Below the pieces are notes generated by a model. The model had not been told where the DNA came from and ran no database searches. It saw only the letters and a program-made list of their open reading frames with translations. From Phycicoccus sp. M110.8 (GTDB taxonomy: Bacteria > Actinomycetota > Actinomycetes > Actinomycetales > Dermatophilaceae): 64,000 nucleotides of DNA. The position numbers were made by a program, and so were the translations under genes. Shown piece by piece: positions 25,812 to 34,229 of this stretch; the stretch's first letter is position 1; every line of letters starts with the position of its first letter. The stretch covers positions 372,001-436,000 of the forward strand of contig NZ_JAWDIC010000004.1 of NCBI RefSeq assembly GCF_032464895.1, given 5' to 3'.

Positions 25812-26953
25812 CAGGCCACCTCCTCGGCGGTGAGCCCGGTGACCTCATCGACGCCGTGGACCGTGAGGTCACGGGCGCCACCGGCGGCCGCCACGCGAGA
25901 GGCGTGGGTGGGGGCGTCGGGCACGTGGGCCGGCTTGCGGGCCGCGGCGATCCGCCGCAGCTCGGGCACGACCTGGGTGCCGAGGATCTCCACCTGCTCC
26001 AGCACGGTCTCGTGGGGGAGCCCGGCGTGGTCGATGAGGAACAGCTGGCGCTGGTAGTCGCCCACCTCGTCGGCCATCGCGGCATACCGCTCGATGACCT
26101 GCTGCGGCGAACCCACGGTGAGCGGCGTCTCCCGGCTGAACTCCTCCAGCGACGGCCCGTGCCCGTAGACCGGGGCGTTGTCGAAGTACGGCCGGAACTC
26201 GCGGACGGCGTCCTGGCTGTTGGGGCGCATGAACACCTGCCCACCGAGGCCGACGATCGCCTGGTCGGCCTGCCCGTGCCCGTAGTGCTCGAACCGGCGG
26301 CGGTACAGCGCGACCATCTGCTTCGTGTGGCTCATCGGCCAGAAGATGTTGTTGTGGAAGAAGCCGTCGCCGTAGTAGGCGGCCTGCTCCGCGATCTCGG
26401 GGGAGCGGATCGAGCCGTGCCAGACGAACGGCGCGACGCCGTCGAGCGGGCGCGGCGTGGAGGTGAAGGACTGCAGCGGCGTGCGGTACTTGCCGGACCA
26501 GGTGACGTTCTCCTCGGTCCACAGCCGGCGCAGCAGCGCGTAGTTCTCCACGGCCAGCGGGATGCCGTCGCGGATGTCCTTGCCGAACCACGGGTAGACC
26601 GGGCCGGTGTTGCCGCGGCCCATCATGAGGTCGACGCGGCCGTCGGCGAGGTGCTGCAGGTAGGCGTAGTCCTCGGCGAGGCGCACCGGGTCGTTGGTCG
26701 TGATGAGGGTCGTCGCGGTCGACAGGACGATCCGCGAGGTGCGGGCGGCGATGTTCGCCAGCAACACCGGCGGGTTGGCCGGGGCGGCGAAAGGCGGGTT
26801 GTGGTGCTCACCCGTGGCGAAGACGTCGAGGCCCACCTGCTCGGCGCGGACGGCGAGCTCGACGGTGTTTTTGATCCGCTCGTTCTCGCTCAGCGTGCGA
26901 CCGGTCGTGGGGTCCTGGGTGACGTCCCCGACGGTGAAGATGCCGAACTGCAT
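25811..26953 (-). CDS. LLM-class flavin-dependent oxidoreductase (luciferase-like)
   Basis: 380 residues, bacterial-luciferase fold: MQFGIFTVGDV at the N-terminus, VFATGEHHNPPF, LSTATTLITTNDPVRLAEDYAYL and VDLMMGRGNTGPVYPWFG. These are diagnostic of FMNH2-using two-component monooxygenases. The FMN reductase partner is encoded immediately downstream. The ATG at 26953 has AGGAG ten bases upstream. The promoter region holds a 9-bp inverted repeat at 26983-27006, a likely repressor operator. A detoxification or degradation role is plausible; the substrate is not evident. Confidence 0.9.
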   Translation of the reverse strand: MQFGIFTVGDVTQDPTTGRTLSENERIKNTVELAVRAEQVGLDVFATGEHHNPPFAAPANPPVLLANIAARTSRIVLSTATTLITTNDPVRLAEDYAYLQHLADGRVDLMMGRGNTGPVYPWFGKDIRDGIPLAVENYALLRRLWTEENVTWSGKYRTPLQSFTSTPRPLDGVAPFVWHGSIRSPEIAEQAAYYGDGFFHNNIFWPMSHTKQMVALYRRRFEHYGHGQADQAIVGLGGQVFMRPNSQDAVREFRPYFDNAPVYGHGPSLEEFSRETPLTVGSPQQVIERYAAMADEVGDYQRQLFLIDHAGLPHETVLEQVEILGTQVVPELRRIAAARKPAHVPDAPTHASRVAAAGGARDLTVHGVDEVTGLTAEEVA

Positions 26954-26982
26954 GGTGCTCGCGCTCCTGACTGGTTCTCGCT

Positions 26983-27006
26983 AGGTAGTTGCGATTTCAA
27001 CTACCT
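26983..27006. promoter_or_regulatory. Palindromic operator upstream of the LLM/FMN-reductase operon
   Basis: AGGTAGTTG (26983-26991) and CAACTACCT (26998-27006) form a perfect 9-bp inverted repeat with a 6-nt AT-rich spacer, 30 bp upstream of the LLM start. Its size and symmetry fit a MarR- or TetR-type dimer site. No such regulator gene is adjacent. Confidence 0.6.
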
Positions 27007-27026
27007 TAACGGAGGGGTGGGACGGC

Positions 27027-28220
27027 CTATTCCGCCGGGGCGGCTGCCAGGCCGGTGCACGCCCGGGCCTGCGTCCACAGGGACTGCAGGCGCCTGCTGT
27101 CCGCCGTTGCCGGCACCCGGGGTATGCCGTCGGTGCCGATGAGCATGGGCGTCCAGACGGCCCTGCGCACGGCACTGGTGTCGGTGCGCCGCGTGCCCTT
27201 CGCCGCGGCGACGTCGACCGAGAGCGTGAGCACGCCCGAGCGCGAGTCGGGCTCGCGGCTGCGCCACCAGACGAAGTTGCCCAGGCCGAAGTCGACGTAG
27301 GACCGGCCGAGCCAGCCCGCGCCGTTGACCCGGTGGGAGTGGCCGCCCACGACGATGTCCGCACCGGCCTGCTCGAGCACGCGGGCCGTGTCGGTGGAGA
27401 GCCGGTCGGGGCACTGCTGGTAGTCGGTGCCCCAGTGCAGGAAGACGACCACGAGGTCGTACCGTCGCGACGCCCGCTCGACCGCCTGCCGGATCCGGGT
27501 CGTCGGCATGCTCGAGGCGATGCCGGCTTTGCCAGGGCCGGCGGAGTACCGGGCGAGGGTCATCTCGTAGACCTGCGAGACCCCGAACACCGCGACCGTC
27601 AGGCCCTTGGCGCGCAGGACGGCCGGGGCGAAGGCCTCGTCCTCGTCCCTGCCGATGCCCACCACGGGGATCGGGCTCGTCCGCCTGGCGGCGAGGGTGT
27701 CCTGCAGCCCGACCGGTCCGTAGTCGACGCCGTGGTTGTTGGCCATGCTCACGGCGTCGATGCCCGCACCCGCCACCGTCTCCAGGGCCGAGGCCGGTGC
27801 GCGGAAGTGGAACTCCTTGCCGATCTTCGTGCCCCGCTCGGTGATCGCGGTCTCGAGGTTCGCGACGGCGAGGTCGGCTGCGCCCAGCGACGACCGCAGC
27901 TCGGCGAGCCCCTCGGGGTCGCGGGCGAGGGGCGCGAGGTGGTCCTCGAAGTGGATGTCCCCGGCGAACGCCAGGGTGAGCGTCCCCGGGTCGGACGCCG
28001 CGCCCCGGGCAGCGGGGGTCGTGGCACCCCGGGCGGCCGTGGAGGTCCCGGACGCGCCGGGGATGCCGGGTGTCGTGGTGGCCCTCGGGCGCGCCGTGGC
28101 GGTGCCGGGCGTGGCGGTCGGCCCGCCCGCTGCCGGGCCCTGCCCGTCGGCGGCCGTCGAGCACCCCGCGGCGAGGAGCAGGCACAGGGCGGTCGCCGTG
28201 CCGGGCAGCAAGGGGCGCAT
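27027..28220 (-). CDS. CapA-family lipoprotein (metallophosphatase-like)
   Basis: 397 residues. A lipoprotein signal peptide ends in LAAGC (Cys20), and a Thr/Pro/Ala-rich stalk runs to about residue 75. The CapA/PGA_cap fold follows: LTLAFAGDIHFEDHL, VANLETAIT, SMANNHGVDYG, VVFLHWGTDYQQCP, VVGGHSHRV and DFGLGNFVW. The Asp/His/Asn residues in these motifs are those of calcineurin-like metallophosphoesterases. CapA proteins act in poly-gamma-glutamate capsule synthesis or other cell-surface work; no capBC genes are nearby, so the substrate is open. It diverges from pabB across 36 bp. Confidence 0.85.
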   Translation of the reverse strand: MRPLLPGTATALCLLLAAGCSTAADGQGPAAGGPTATPGTATARPRATTTPGIPGASGTSTAARGATTPAARGAASDPGTLTLAFAGDIHFEDHLAPLARDPEGLAELRSSLGAADLAVANLETAITERGTKIGKEFHFRAPASALETVAGAGIDAVSMANNHGVDYGPVGLQDTLAARRTSPIPVVGIGRDEDEAFAPAVLRAKGLTVAVFGVSQVYEMTLARYSAGPGKAGIASSMPTTRIRQAVERASRRYDLVVVFLHWGTDYQQCPDRLSTDTARVLEQAGADIVVGGHSHRVNGAGWLGRSYVDFGLGNFVWWRSREPDSRSGVLTLSVDVAAAKGTRRTDTSAVRRAVWTPMLIGTDGIPRVPATADSRRLQSLWTQARACTGLAAAPAE

Positions 28221-28256
28221 GGGCGCCGAGTGTAGGTCGAGCCTAGGATCGCCGAC

Positions 28257-29285
28257 GTGGAGGCGCCAGCGTCGGGGCACGCCCGGTTCGGGTCGCTGCT
28301 GGCCACCCGGCCCGTCGAGGTCCGGCGGGAGGTCTCCCGCCTCGACCGGGGCTTCTGGGCGCTCGTCGTCACCTTCGAGGGCGAGGTCACGGCGGTGCGC
28401 TTCGCCGACGTCGACCGTGACGCCGCTCCGCCCGCCCCGGTGCCGTGGGCTCCGCTGGACCGGGAGTGGGGCACGAGCCTGGACCACGCGGCATACCTCG
28501 CCGGCGTGCGGGAGGTGCGCGAGCGGATCGCCGCCGGGACGGTGTACCAGGTCAACCTCTGCCGCGTGCTGTCCCACGTGCTGCCCGAGGACGCCGACCT
28601 CGACGGGCTCGCGCAGCTGCTCTCGCGCGGCAACCCGGCCCCGCACGCCGGGCGGGTGCACGTGCCGGACGCGGGGCTCGACGTCGTCTGTGCCAGCCCC
28701 GAGGCGTACCTCCTGCGCGACGGCGACCGGCTCGAGTCGCGCCCCATCAAGGGCACGGCCGTCACGCTCGAGGCCATGCTCCCCAAGGACTTCGCCGAGA
28801 ACGTCATGATCGTCGACCTCGTGCGCAACGACCTGTCGCACGTCTGCCGCGAGGGCACCGTCCGGGTCGACGCGCTCTGCCGGGCCGAGGAGCACCCCGG
28901 ACTGGTGCACCTCGTCTCGGCCGTGACCGGCGAGCTGCGCCCGGGCCTCGGGTGGGACGACGTCCTGGCCGCGACCTTCCCGCCGGGCTCGGTGTCCGGT
29001 GCCCCGAAGCACACCGCCCTGCAGGCCATCGCCGACCTCGAGCCCGCGACGCGTGGCCCGTACTGCGGCGCGGTCGGCTGGGTCGACGGCGACGCCGGAC
29101 GGGCGGAACTCGCGGTCGGCATCCGGTCGTTCTGGGCAGACCGGGACGAGGACGGTCGCCGGTGGCTGCGGTTCGGGGCCGGTGCGGGCATCACGTGGGG
29201 GTCGGACCCCGAGCAGGAATGGGTGGAGACCCAGGTGAAGTCCCGACGGCTGGTGGGTCTGGCGTCTGGAAGGGTGGAGGCATGA
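28257..29285 (+). CDS. pabB: Aminodeoxychorismate synthase component I (chorismate-binding enzyme)
   Basis: 342 residues; lacks most of the N-terminal anthranilate-synthase-like domain, so it is near the minimal chorismate-binding domain. YQVNLCRVL, CASPEAYLL, SRPIKGTA, VDLVRNDLSHVCREGTV, FPPGSVSGAPK, GPYCGAVGW and GAGAGITWGSDPEQEW are the canonical motifs of the PabB/TrpE/MenF family. The next gene encodes aminodeoxychorismate lyase (ATGA overlap), which points to 4-aminobenzoate for folate. No glutamine amidotransferase (pabA) is adjacent; it must be elsewhere or shared with trpG. GTG start with AGGA upstream. Confidence 0.92.
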   Translation: MEAPASGHARFGSLLATRPVEVRREVSRLDRGFWALVVTFEGEVTAVRFADVDRDAAPPAPVPWAPLDREWGTSLDHAAYLAGVREVRERIAAGTVYQVNLCRVLSHVLPEDADLDGLAQLLSRGNPAPHAGRVHVPDAGLDVVCASPEAYLLRDGDRLESRPIKGTAVTLEAMLPKDFAENVMIVDLVRNDLSHVCREGTVRVDALCRAEEHPGLVHLVSAVTGELRPGLGWDDVLAATFPPGSVSGAPKHTALQAIADLEPATRGPYCGAVGWVDGDAGRAELAVGIRSFWADRDEDGRRWLRFGAGAGITWGSDPEQEWVETQVKSRRLVGLASGRVEA

Positions 29286-30127
29286 GCAACGAGCCGAGGG
29301 TGTGGGTCAACGGCAGGCTGACCGGCGTCGACGAACCGTCGATCGCGGCGCTCGACCACGGGGTGACGGTGGGGGACGGGGCGTTCGAGACGGCGAAGGT
29401 CGACCGCGGGCAGGTGTTCGCGGCGACCCGTCACGCGCGCCGGCTCGACCGGACGCTGGCGGGGCTGGGGCTGCCGCCGGCCGACCACGACTACATCGCC
29501 GAGGGGGTGAAGGCGGTCCTCGGCTCCGGTCCGCAGATCGAGTTCGGGCGCCTGCGCTACTCGGTCACCGGGGGAGCGGGGCCGCTGGGCTCCGACCGCG
29601 ACTCCAGCCCCCTGACCTACATCGTCACCGCCGGCGCGCAGCCCCGGCCACCGGCCAGCGCCTCGGTCGCGGTGGTCCCGTGGGTCCGCAACGAGCGGTC
29701 CGCTGTCGCCGGCCTCAAGACGACCTCGTATGCCGAGAACGTCGTCGCGCTCGCGTACGCCAAGGAGCGCGGCGCGATCGAGGCGGTCTTCGGCAACACC
29801 CGGGGTGAGCTGTGCGAGTGCACCGGCTCCAACGTCTTCGTCGTCGTCGACGGGGTCGTCATCACCCCGCCGCTGGAGTCGGGCTGCCTGGCCGGCATCA
29901 CGCGCGAGGTCACCATCGAGTGGTGCCGGGAGGACGGCATGGACGTCCGGGAGCAGACCCTCCCGCTGGAGGTGCTGCGCGACGCCGACGAGGTGTTCAT
30001 CACCAGCTCCACCAAGGACGTCCTGGCCGTCCACGCCGTCGACGAGCGCGCCCTCGAGCCGGGCCCGGTGACGGCGCGTGCGGCAGCCGTCTTCGCCCGT
30101 CTCTCCGCGGAGCGGGTCGACCCGTGA
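29282..30127 (+). CDS. pabC: Aminodeoxychorismate lyase (class IV PLP enzyme)
   Basis: 281 residues of fold-type IV aminotransferase. N-terminal VWVNGRLTG and HGVTVGDGAFET are followed by the PLP lysine in AGLKTTSYAENVVA, then FGNTRGELCECTGSNVFVV, TPPLESGCLAGITR and EVFITSSTKDVL. It releases pyruvate from 4-amino-4-deoxychorismate to give 4-aminobenzoate. The distinction from branched-chain or D-amino-acid aminotransferases rests on the overlap with pabB. The ATG at 29282 overlaps the pabB stop, and its own stop overlaps the next gene (GTGA). Confidence 0.9.
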   Translation: MSNEPRVWVNGRLTGVDEPSIAALDHGVTVGDGAFETAKVDRGQVFAATRHARRLDRTLAGLGLPPADHDYIAEGVKAVLGSGPQIEFGRLRYSVTGGAGPLGSDRDSSPLTYIVTAGAQPRPPASASVAVVPWVRNERSAVAGLKTTSYAENVVALAYAKERGAIEAVFGNTRGELCECTGSNVFVVVDGVVITPPLESGCLAGITREVTIEWCREDGMDVREQTLPLEVLRDADEVFITSSTKDVLAVHAVDERALEPGPVTARAAAVFARLSAERVDP

Positions 30128-30588
30128 CCGGCCAGCAGCCGCCGTCGCAGCTCCAGCCGGGCGAGCGCGAGAGCACGGAGCAGGAGGAGGACGACGACTG
30201 GGCGTGGCGCCGTCGCATCCGCTCGAACCCGCACAGCTACCGCATCTACCGCTGGGTGGTCGGCATCGTCGGCACGCTCGTCACGCTCGGTGGGCTCGTC
30301 GCGGTGCCGGCGCCGGGGCCGGGCTGGCTGATCGTCTTCGTCGGCGTCGGGATCCTCGCCTCGGAGTTCGAGTGGGCCCAGCGCCTGCTGCACTGGGGAC
30401 GCGCCCGGCTGGACGACTGGAACGCCTGGCTGGCGCCGAAGCCGTGGTGGTTCAAGGGTCTCGTCGGCCTCGCCACGCTCGTGCTGGTGCTCGCGATCTT
30501 CTACGGGCTGTTCCTGCTCTCCGGTGTGCCCGGCTTCTTCCCCGACCTCATCGAGGAGCGCCTGACCCGCCTGCCCGGCCTCGGCTGA
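30124..30588 (+). CDS. PGPGW-motif membrane protein (TIGR02611 family)
   Basis: 154 residues. An acidic/Gln-rich cytosolic head (1-30) and a basic RRRIRSNPHSYRIYRW segment precede two closely spaced membrane helices (about 45-75). These enclose VPAPGPGWLIVFVGVGILASEFEWA, the signature of this actinobacterial family. A third helix is at about 115-135. The function is unknown. Its GTG overlaps the pabC stop, and it is the last gene before tRNA-Val. Confidence 0.85.
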   Translation: MTGQQPPSQLQPGERESTEQEEDDDWAWRRRIRSNPHSYRIYRWVVGIVGTLVTLGGLVAVPAPGPGWLIVFVGVGILASEFEWAQRLLHWGRARLDDWNAWLAPKPWWFKGLVGLATLVLVLAIFYGLFLLSGVPGFFPDLIEERLTRLPGLG

Positions 30589-30608
30589 CCGCGCTGCCGG
30601 CCCCGGAT

Positions 30609-30638
30609 TTCACGCCGGGGCGGGGGTGCGGCTATTCT
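30609..30638 (+). promoter_or_regulatory. Promoter of tRNA-Val
   Basis: TTCACG (30609-30614) and TATTCT (30633-30638), 18 bp apart, give a start near 30645, 16 bp before the tRNA. The -35 overlaps a 7-bp stem-loop (30600-30621) that may terminate the upstream operon. Confidence 0.5.
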
Positions 30639-30660
30639 TCGGCGAGCCCGCAAGGGCGCT

Positions 30661-30737
30661 GGACGTGTAGCTCAGTTGGTTAGAGCGTTCGCTTCACACG
30701 CGAGAGGCCAGGGGTTCGAGTCCCTTCACGTCCACCA
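30661..30737 (+). tRNA. tRNA-Val (anticodon CAC)
   Basis: The acceptor stem GGACGTG/CACGTCC is fully paired. The D arm has AGCTCAGTTGGTTAGAGC, the anticodon loop TTCACAC gives CAC (reads GUG), and the T arm has GGGGTTCGAGTCCC. Discriminator A and an encoded CCA (30735-30737) complete it. A stem-loop follows at 30753. Confidence 0.95.
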
Positions 30738-30752
30738 CCCGCACGACACCCG

Positions 30753-30778
30753 GACCCATCTCCCGACGGAGGTGGGTC
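30753..30778 (+). terminator. Terminator after tRNA-Val
   Basis: GACCCATCTCC (30753-30763) pairs with GGAGGTGGGTC (30768-30778), an 11-bp stem with one T·G wobble and a 4-nt loop, beginning 15 bp after the tRNA; a short TTTCT lies ten bases further on. Confidence 0.7.
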
Positions 30779-30843
30779 TGCGCGTTTCTGGGGTCCCGCG
30801 TGACGTGCCCCCGTGGTGCCGTGGGAGCAGGAGGGGAACGACC

Positions 30844-30996
30844 ATGACCCAGCACCGCGACCACCGCAGCATCGTCCACCCGCCCCGCGCCACGGCGCCT
30901 CCGACGCTCGGAGCCGTCCCCCCGCTGCCGGCCCCGCGCCTGCTCGTGCAGGGTGCCGGCGACGGGCTGAGCCTGCGGCACGCGGAGCCGCGGTGA
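30844..30996 (+). CDS. Small hypothetical protein, 50 residues
   Basis: A short ORF (MTQHRDHRSIVHPPRATAPP and onward) with a strong AGGAGG nine bases before its ATG, placed between the tRNA terminator and the MOSC-like gene. It is Pro/His/Arg-rich with no hydrophobic helix. I recognise no family; the ribosome-binding site is the main support. It could also be a spurious ORF in a GC-rich leader. Confidence 0.4.
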   Translation: MTQHRDHRSIVHPPRATAPPTLGAVPPLPAPRLLVQGAGDGLSLRHAEPR

Positions 30997-31033
30997 ACCC
31001 GCGCCGGCCGACCTCCCGGCATACGATCGAGCC

Positions 31034-31441
31034 GTGGAGCAGGCAACCGGCGCGACCGTCACCACGATCCACGTCCACCCCACCAAGGGGGAGCCGGGGC
31101 TGGAGCTGTCGAGGGTCGAGGTCGGGCCCGAGGGACTGCACGGCGACCGGCCCAAGAAGGCGGCCGTCATGGTGCTCTCCGCCGACGACACGACCGGCGC
31201 CCGGGCGAACCTCGTGGTGACCCTGCCGCCGCAGGCGCTCTCGGCCGCGGTCGGGGGAGTCCTGCGCGTGGGGAGCGTGGAGCTCGAGGTCACCGGCCCC
31301 GCCGGCAGCTGCCCCGGTGTGTATGCCGCGGTGCGCCGCCCCGGCACGGTCTCGGTGGGCGACCCGGCGGTCGTGGTGGAGCGGGTGGCGGGGGCCGCCG
31401 ACACGGCCGACGTGTCCAGTGGCACAGGGGAACCCGCGTGA
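31034..31441 (+). CDS. MOSC-domain-like protein
   Basis: 135 residues, GTG start. VEVGPEGLHGDRPKKAAVMVLSADD, LRVGSVELEVTGP and CPGVYAAVRRPGTVSVGDP resemble the MOSC fold found in molybdenum-cofactor sulfurases and in YiiM/YuaD proteins. The usual second half of a MOSC protein is short here, and the conserved Cys is retained (SCPGVY). A role in sulfur or molybdenum-cofactor handling is a family-level guess. It is followed 32 bp later by tmsA. Confidence 0.6.
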   Translation: MEQATGATVTTIHVHPTKGEPGLELSRVEVGPEGLHGDRPKKAAVMVLSADDTTGARANLVVTLPPQALSAAVGGVLRVGSVELEVTGPAGSCPGVYAAVRRPGTVSVGDPAVVVERVAGAADTADVSSGTGEPA

Positions 31442-31473
31442 CGGCCGCCGAGGGGACGGCATAGGGTCGGCGC

Positions 31474-32889
31474 GTGGGTTCGGACGTCGAGGTGGGGCAG
31501 GGGCAGCGCGCCCGGGACGCGGGCGACCCCCGCACAGCCCACGACCGCGCGGTCCAGCGGCTGGTCGCCAGCTACCACGCCATCCCTGCGGGTGCTCCCG
31601 TGCGGCTGGCCAAGAAGACCTCCAACCTTTTCCGCGCCAGGGCGGCCACGTCGGCCCCCGGCCTGGACGTGAGCGGACTCGGCGGCGTCATCGGCATCGA
31701 CCCCGTCGCGCGCACGGCCGATGTCCAGGGCATGTGCACCTACGAGGACCTCGTCGACGCCACCGTGCCGCACGGGCTCGTCCCGCTCGTCGTGCCGCAG
31801 CTCAAGACGATCACCCTCGGCGGGGCCGTCACGGGCCTCGGCATCGAGTCGACGTCGTTCCGCTCCGGCCTGCCGCACGAGTCGGTCCTCGAGATGGACG
31901 TGCTCACCGGTGCCGGCGAGGTCGTCACCGCCCGTCCCGAGGGCGAGCACGCAGACCTGTTCCACGCCTTCCCGAACTCCTACGGCACCCTCGGCTACGC
32001 CACCCGGCTGCGGATCGAGCTCGAGCCGGTCGAGCCGTGGGTCGAGCTGCGGCACGTGCGCTTCCACGACCTGGAGTCGCTGGTGGCGGTGATCGGCGAC
32101 ATCGCCGCGAGCGGTGAGCACGACGGGGTGGTCGTGGACTACCTCGACGGCGTCGTCTTCTCCGCCACCGAGGCCTACCTCACCCTCGGCCGGCGCACGG
32201 CCGCCCCCGGTCCGGTGAGCGACTACACCGGCCAGCAGGTCTACTACCGCTCGATCCAGCACGACTCCCCGGTGCCGAAGGTGGACCGGCTCACCACCTA
32301 CGACTACCTCTGGCGCTGGGACACCGACTGGTTCTGGTGCAGCCGCGCGTTCGGCGCCCAGGACCCGCGGATCCGCAGGCTCTGGCCCCGCCGCTACCGC
32401 CGGAGCTCGTTCTACTGGAAGCTGATCGCCCTCGACCACCGCTACGACATCGCCGACCGGCTCGAGGCGCGCAAGGGCCGTCCGCCGCGCGAGCGCGTGG
32501 TCCAGGACGTCGAGGTGCCGCTGGGCCGCACGGCCGAGTTCCTGCACTGGTTCCTGCGCGAGGTCCCGATCGAGCCGATCTGGTTGTGCCCCGTACAGAC
32601 CCGCGGCAGCTGGCCGCTGTACCCGCTGCAGCCCGGCGAGCTCTACGTCAACGTCGGCTTCTGGTCCAGCGTCCCGCGCGACCCGTCCGACCCCGGACAC
32701 ACCAACCGCCTGGTCGAGGACGAGGTCACCCGCCTCGACGGGCACAAGTCGCTCTACTCCGACGCGTACTACGACGAGGAGACCTTCTGGCGGCTCTACG
32801 GCGGTGACGACTACGGGGGCGTGAAGCAGCGCTACGACCCCGACTCCCGGCTCCTCGACCTCTACTCCAAGGCGGTGCGACGCAAGTGA
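31474..32889 (+). CDS. tmsA: FAD-binding oxidoreductase, TmsA/BfaA-like (10-methyl fatty acid synthesis)
   Basis: 471 residues of the FAD_binding_4 (vanillyl-alcohol oxidase / delta-24-sterol reductase-like) type: VQGMCTYEDLVDATVPHGLVPLVVPQLKTITLGGAVTGLGIESTSF, and PNSYGTLGYATRLRIEL. It resembles M. tuberculosis Rv0449c. Its GTGA overlap with a cyclopropane-synthase-like methyltransferase reproduces the tmsA-tmsB (bfaA-bfaB) pair. In that pair TmsB methylenates oleoyl phospholipid at C10 and TmsA reduces the product to 10-methylstearate (tuberculostearate). The third gene tmsC is not next to it. GTG start at 31474. Confidence 0.82.
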   Translation: MGSDVEVGQGQRARDAGDPRTAHDRAVQRLVASYHAIPAGAPVRLAKKTSNLFRARAATSAPGLDVSGLGGVIGIDPVARTADVQGMCTYEDLVDATVPHGLVPLVVPQLKTITLGGAVTGLGIESTSFRSGLPHESVLEMDVLTGAGEVVTARPEGEHADLFHAFPNSYGTLGYATRLRIELEPVEPWVELRHVRFHDLESLVAVIGDIAASGEHDGVVVDYLDGVVFSATEAYLTLGRRTAAPGPVSDYTGQQVYYRSIQHDSPVPKVDRLTTYDYLWRWDTDWFWCSRAFGAQDPRIRRLWPRRYRRSSFYWKLIALDHRYDIADRLEARKGRPPRERVVQDVEVPLGRTAEFLHWFLREVPIEPIWLCPVQTRGSWPLYPLQPGELYVNVGFWSSVPRDPSDPGHTNRLVEDEVTRLDGHKSLYSDAYYDEETFWRLYGGDDYGGVKQRYDPDSRLLDLYSKAVRRK

Positions 32890-34193
32890 CGATCCTCAAG
32901 ACCAACCGGCACGACACCGCGACGGCGGAGCGCCTCTCCATGGCGCAGATCCTCGACGCGGTCACCCGCGGCGAGGTCCCGCTGCGGTTCACGGCATACG
33001 ACGGCTCGGCCACGGGCCCCGAGGACGCGCCCTACGGGCTGCACCTCAAGAACCCGCGCGGCGCGAGCTACATCGCCACGGCCCCCGGCGACCTCGGCAT
33101 GGCGCGCGCGTACGTCGCGGGCGACCTCGACCTGCACGGCGTCCACCCCGGTGACCCGTACCCGCTGCTCGCCGCCATGGGCGACCTGCACTTCGCGCTG
33201 CCGTCCCCGCGCACGGCGGCCGCGATCGCCCGCTCCCTCGGCGTCGACCTGCTCAAGCCGCCGCCGCCCCCGCCGCAGGAGGCCCTGCCGCGGTGGCGCC
33301 GGGTCGCAGAGGGCCTGCGGCACAGCAAGACCCGCGACGCCGAGGCGATCCACCACCACTACGACGTCTCCAACCGGTTCTACGAGATGGTCCTCGGGCC
33401 GTCGATGACCTACACCTGCGCCTGCTTCCCGACCGAGGACGCGACGCTGGAGGAGGCGCAGGAGAACAAGTACCGCCTCGTCTTCGACAAGCTGCACCTC
33501 AAGGAGGGCGACCGCCTCCTCGACATCGGGTGCGGCTGGGGCGGGATGGTCCGGTATGCCGCGCGGCGAGGCGTGCGCGTCATCGGCGCCACCCTGTCGC
33601 GCGAGCAGGCGCAGTGGGCGCAGGAGGCCATCCGCCGCGAGGGCCTGCAGGACCTGGCCGAGGTGCGGTTCAGCGACTACCGCGACATCCCGGAGACGGG
33701 CTTCGACGCGGTGTCCTCGATCGGCCTGACCGAGCACATCGGCGTGAAGAACTACCCGTCGTACTTCCGCTTCATCAAGTCCCGGCTGCGTCCCGGCGGG
33801 CTGCTGCTCAACCACTGCATCACCCGGCCCGACAACAAGCGGACGTCGACCGGCGCGTTCATCGACCGGTACGTCTTCCCCGACGGCGAGCTCACCGGGT
33901 CGGGCACGATCATCGCCTCGATCCAGGACATCGGGATGGAGGTCAGGCACGAGGAGAACCTGCGCGAGCACTACGCGAAGACCCTCGCGGGCTGGTGCGC
34001 CTACCTGGAGCAGAACTGGGACGAGTGCGTCGCCGAGGTCGGCGAGGCCACCGCTCGCGTGTGGGGCCTGTACATGGCCGGGTCGCGGCTCGGGTTCGAC
34101 CGCAACGTCGTCCAGCTGCACCAGGTGCTGGCGGTCAAGCTCGGCGACAAGGGCGACGCGGGCCTCCCACTGCGCCCGTGGTGGCAGGCCTGA
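32886..34193 (+). CDS. tmsB: SAM-dependent fatty-acyl phospholipid methyltransferase, TmsB/BfaB-like
   Basis: 435 residues of the cyclopropane-fatty-acyl-phospholipid synthase family. A family-specific N-terminal domain precedes the Rossmann SAM site LLDIGCGWGGMVRYAARRGV, with IHHHYDVSNRFYEMVLGPSMTYTCACF before it and VSSIGLTEHIGVKNY after it. The GTG overlaps the tmsA stop. Paired with tmsA it most likely makes 10-methylene/10-methyl branched membrane lipids rather than cyclopropanes. Lipid analysis would separate these two outcomes. Confidence 0.87.
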   Translation: MTILKTNRHDTATAERLSMAQILDAVTRGEVPLRFTAYDGSATGPEDAPYGLHLKNPRGASYIATAPGDLGMARAYVAGDLDLHGVHPGDPYPLLAAMGDLHFALPSPRTAAAIARSLGVDLLKPPPPPPQEALPRWRRVAEGLRHSKTRDAEAIHHHYDVSNRFYEMVLGPSMTYTCACFPTEDATLEEAQENKYRLVFDKLHLKEGDRLLDIGCGWGGMVRYAARRGVRVIGATLSREQAQWAQEAIRREGLQDLAEVRFSDYRDIPETGFDAVSSIGLTEHIGVKNYPSYFRFIKSRLRPGGLLLNHCITRPDNKRTSTGAFIDRYVFPDGELTGSGTIIASIQDIGMEVRHEENLREHYAKTLAGWCAYLEQNWDECVAEVGEATARVWGLYMAGSRLGFDRNVVQLHQVLAVKLGDKGDAGLPLRPWWQA

Positions 34194-34229
34194 GGCCGGC
34201 ACCGCAGGCCTGAAGAGAGGGCGTCCGCC

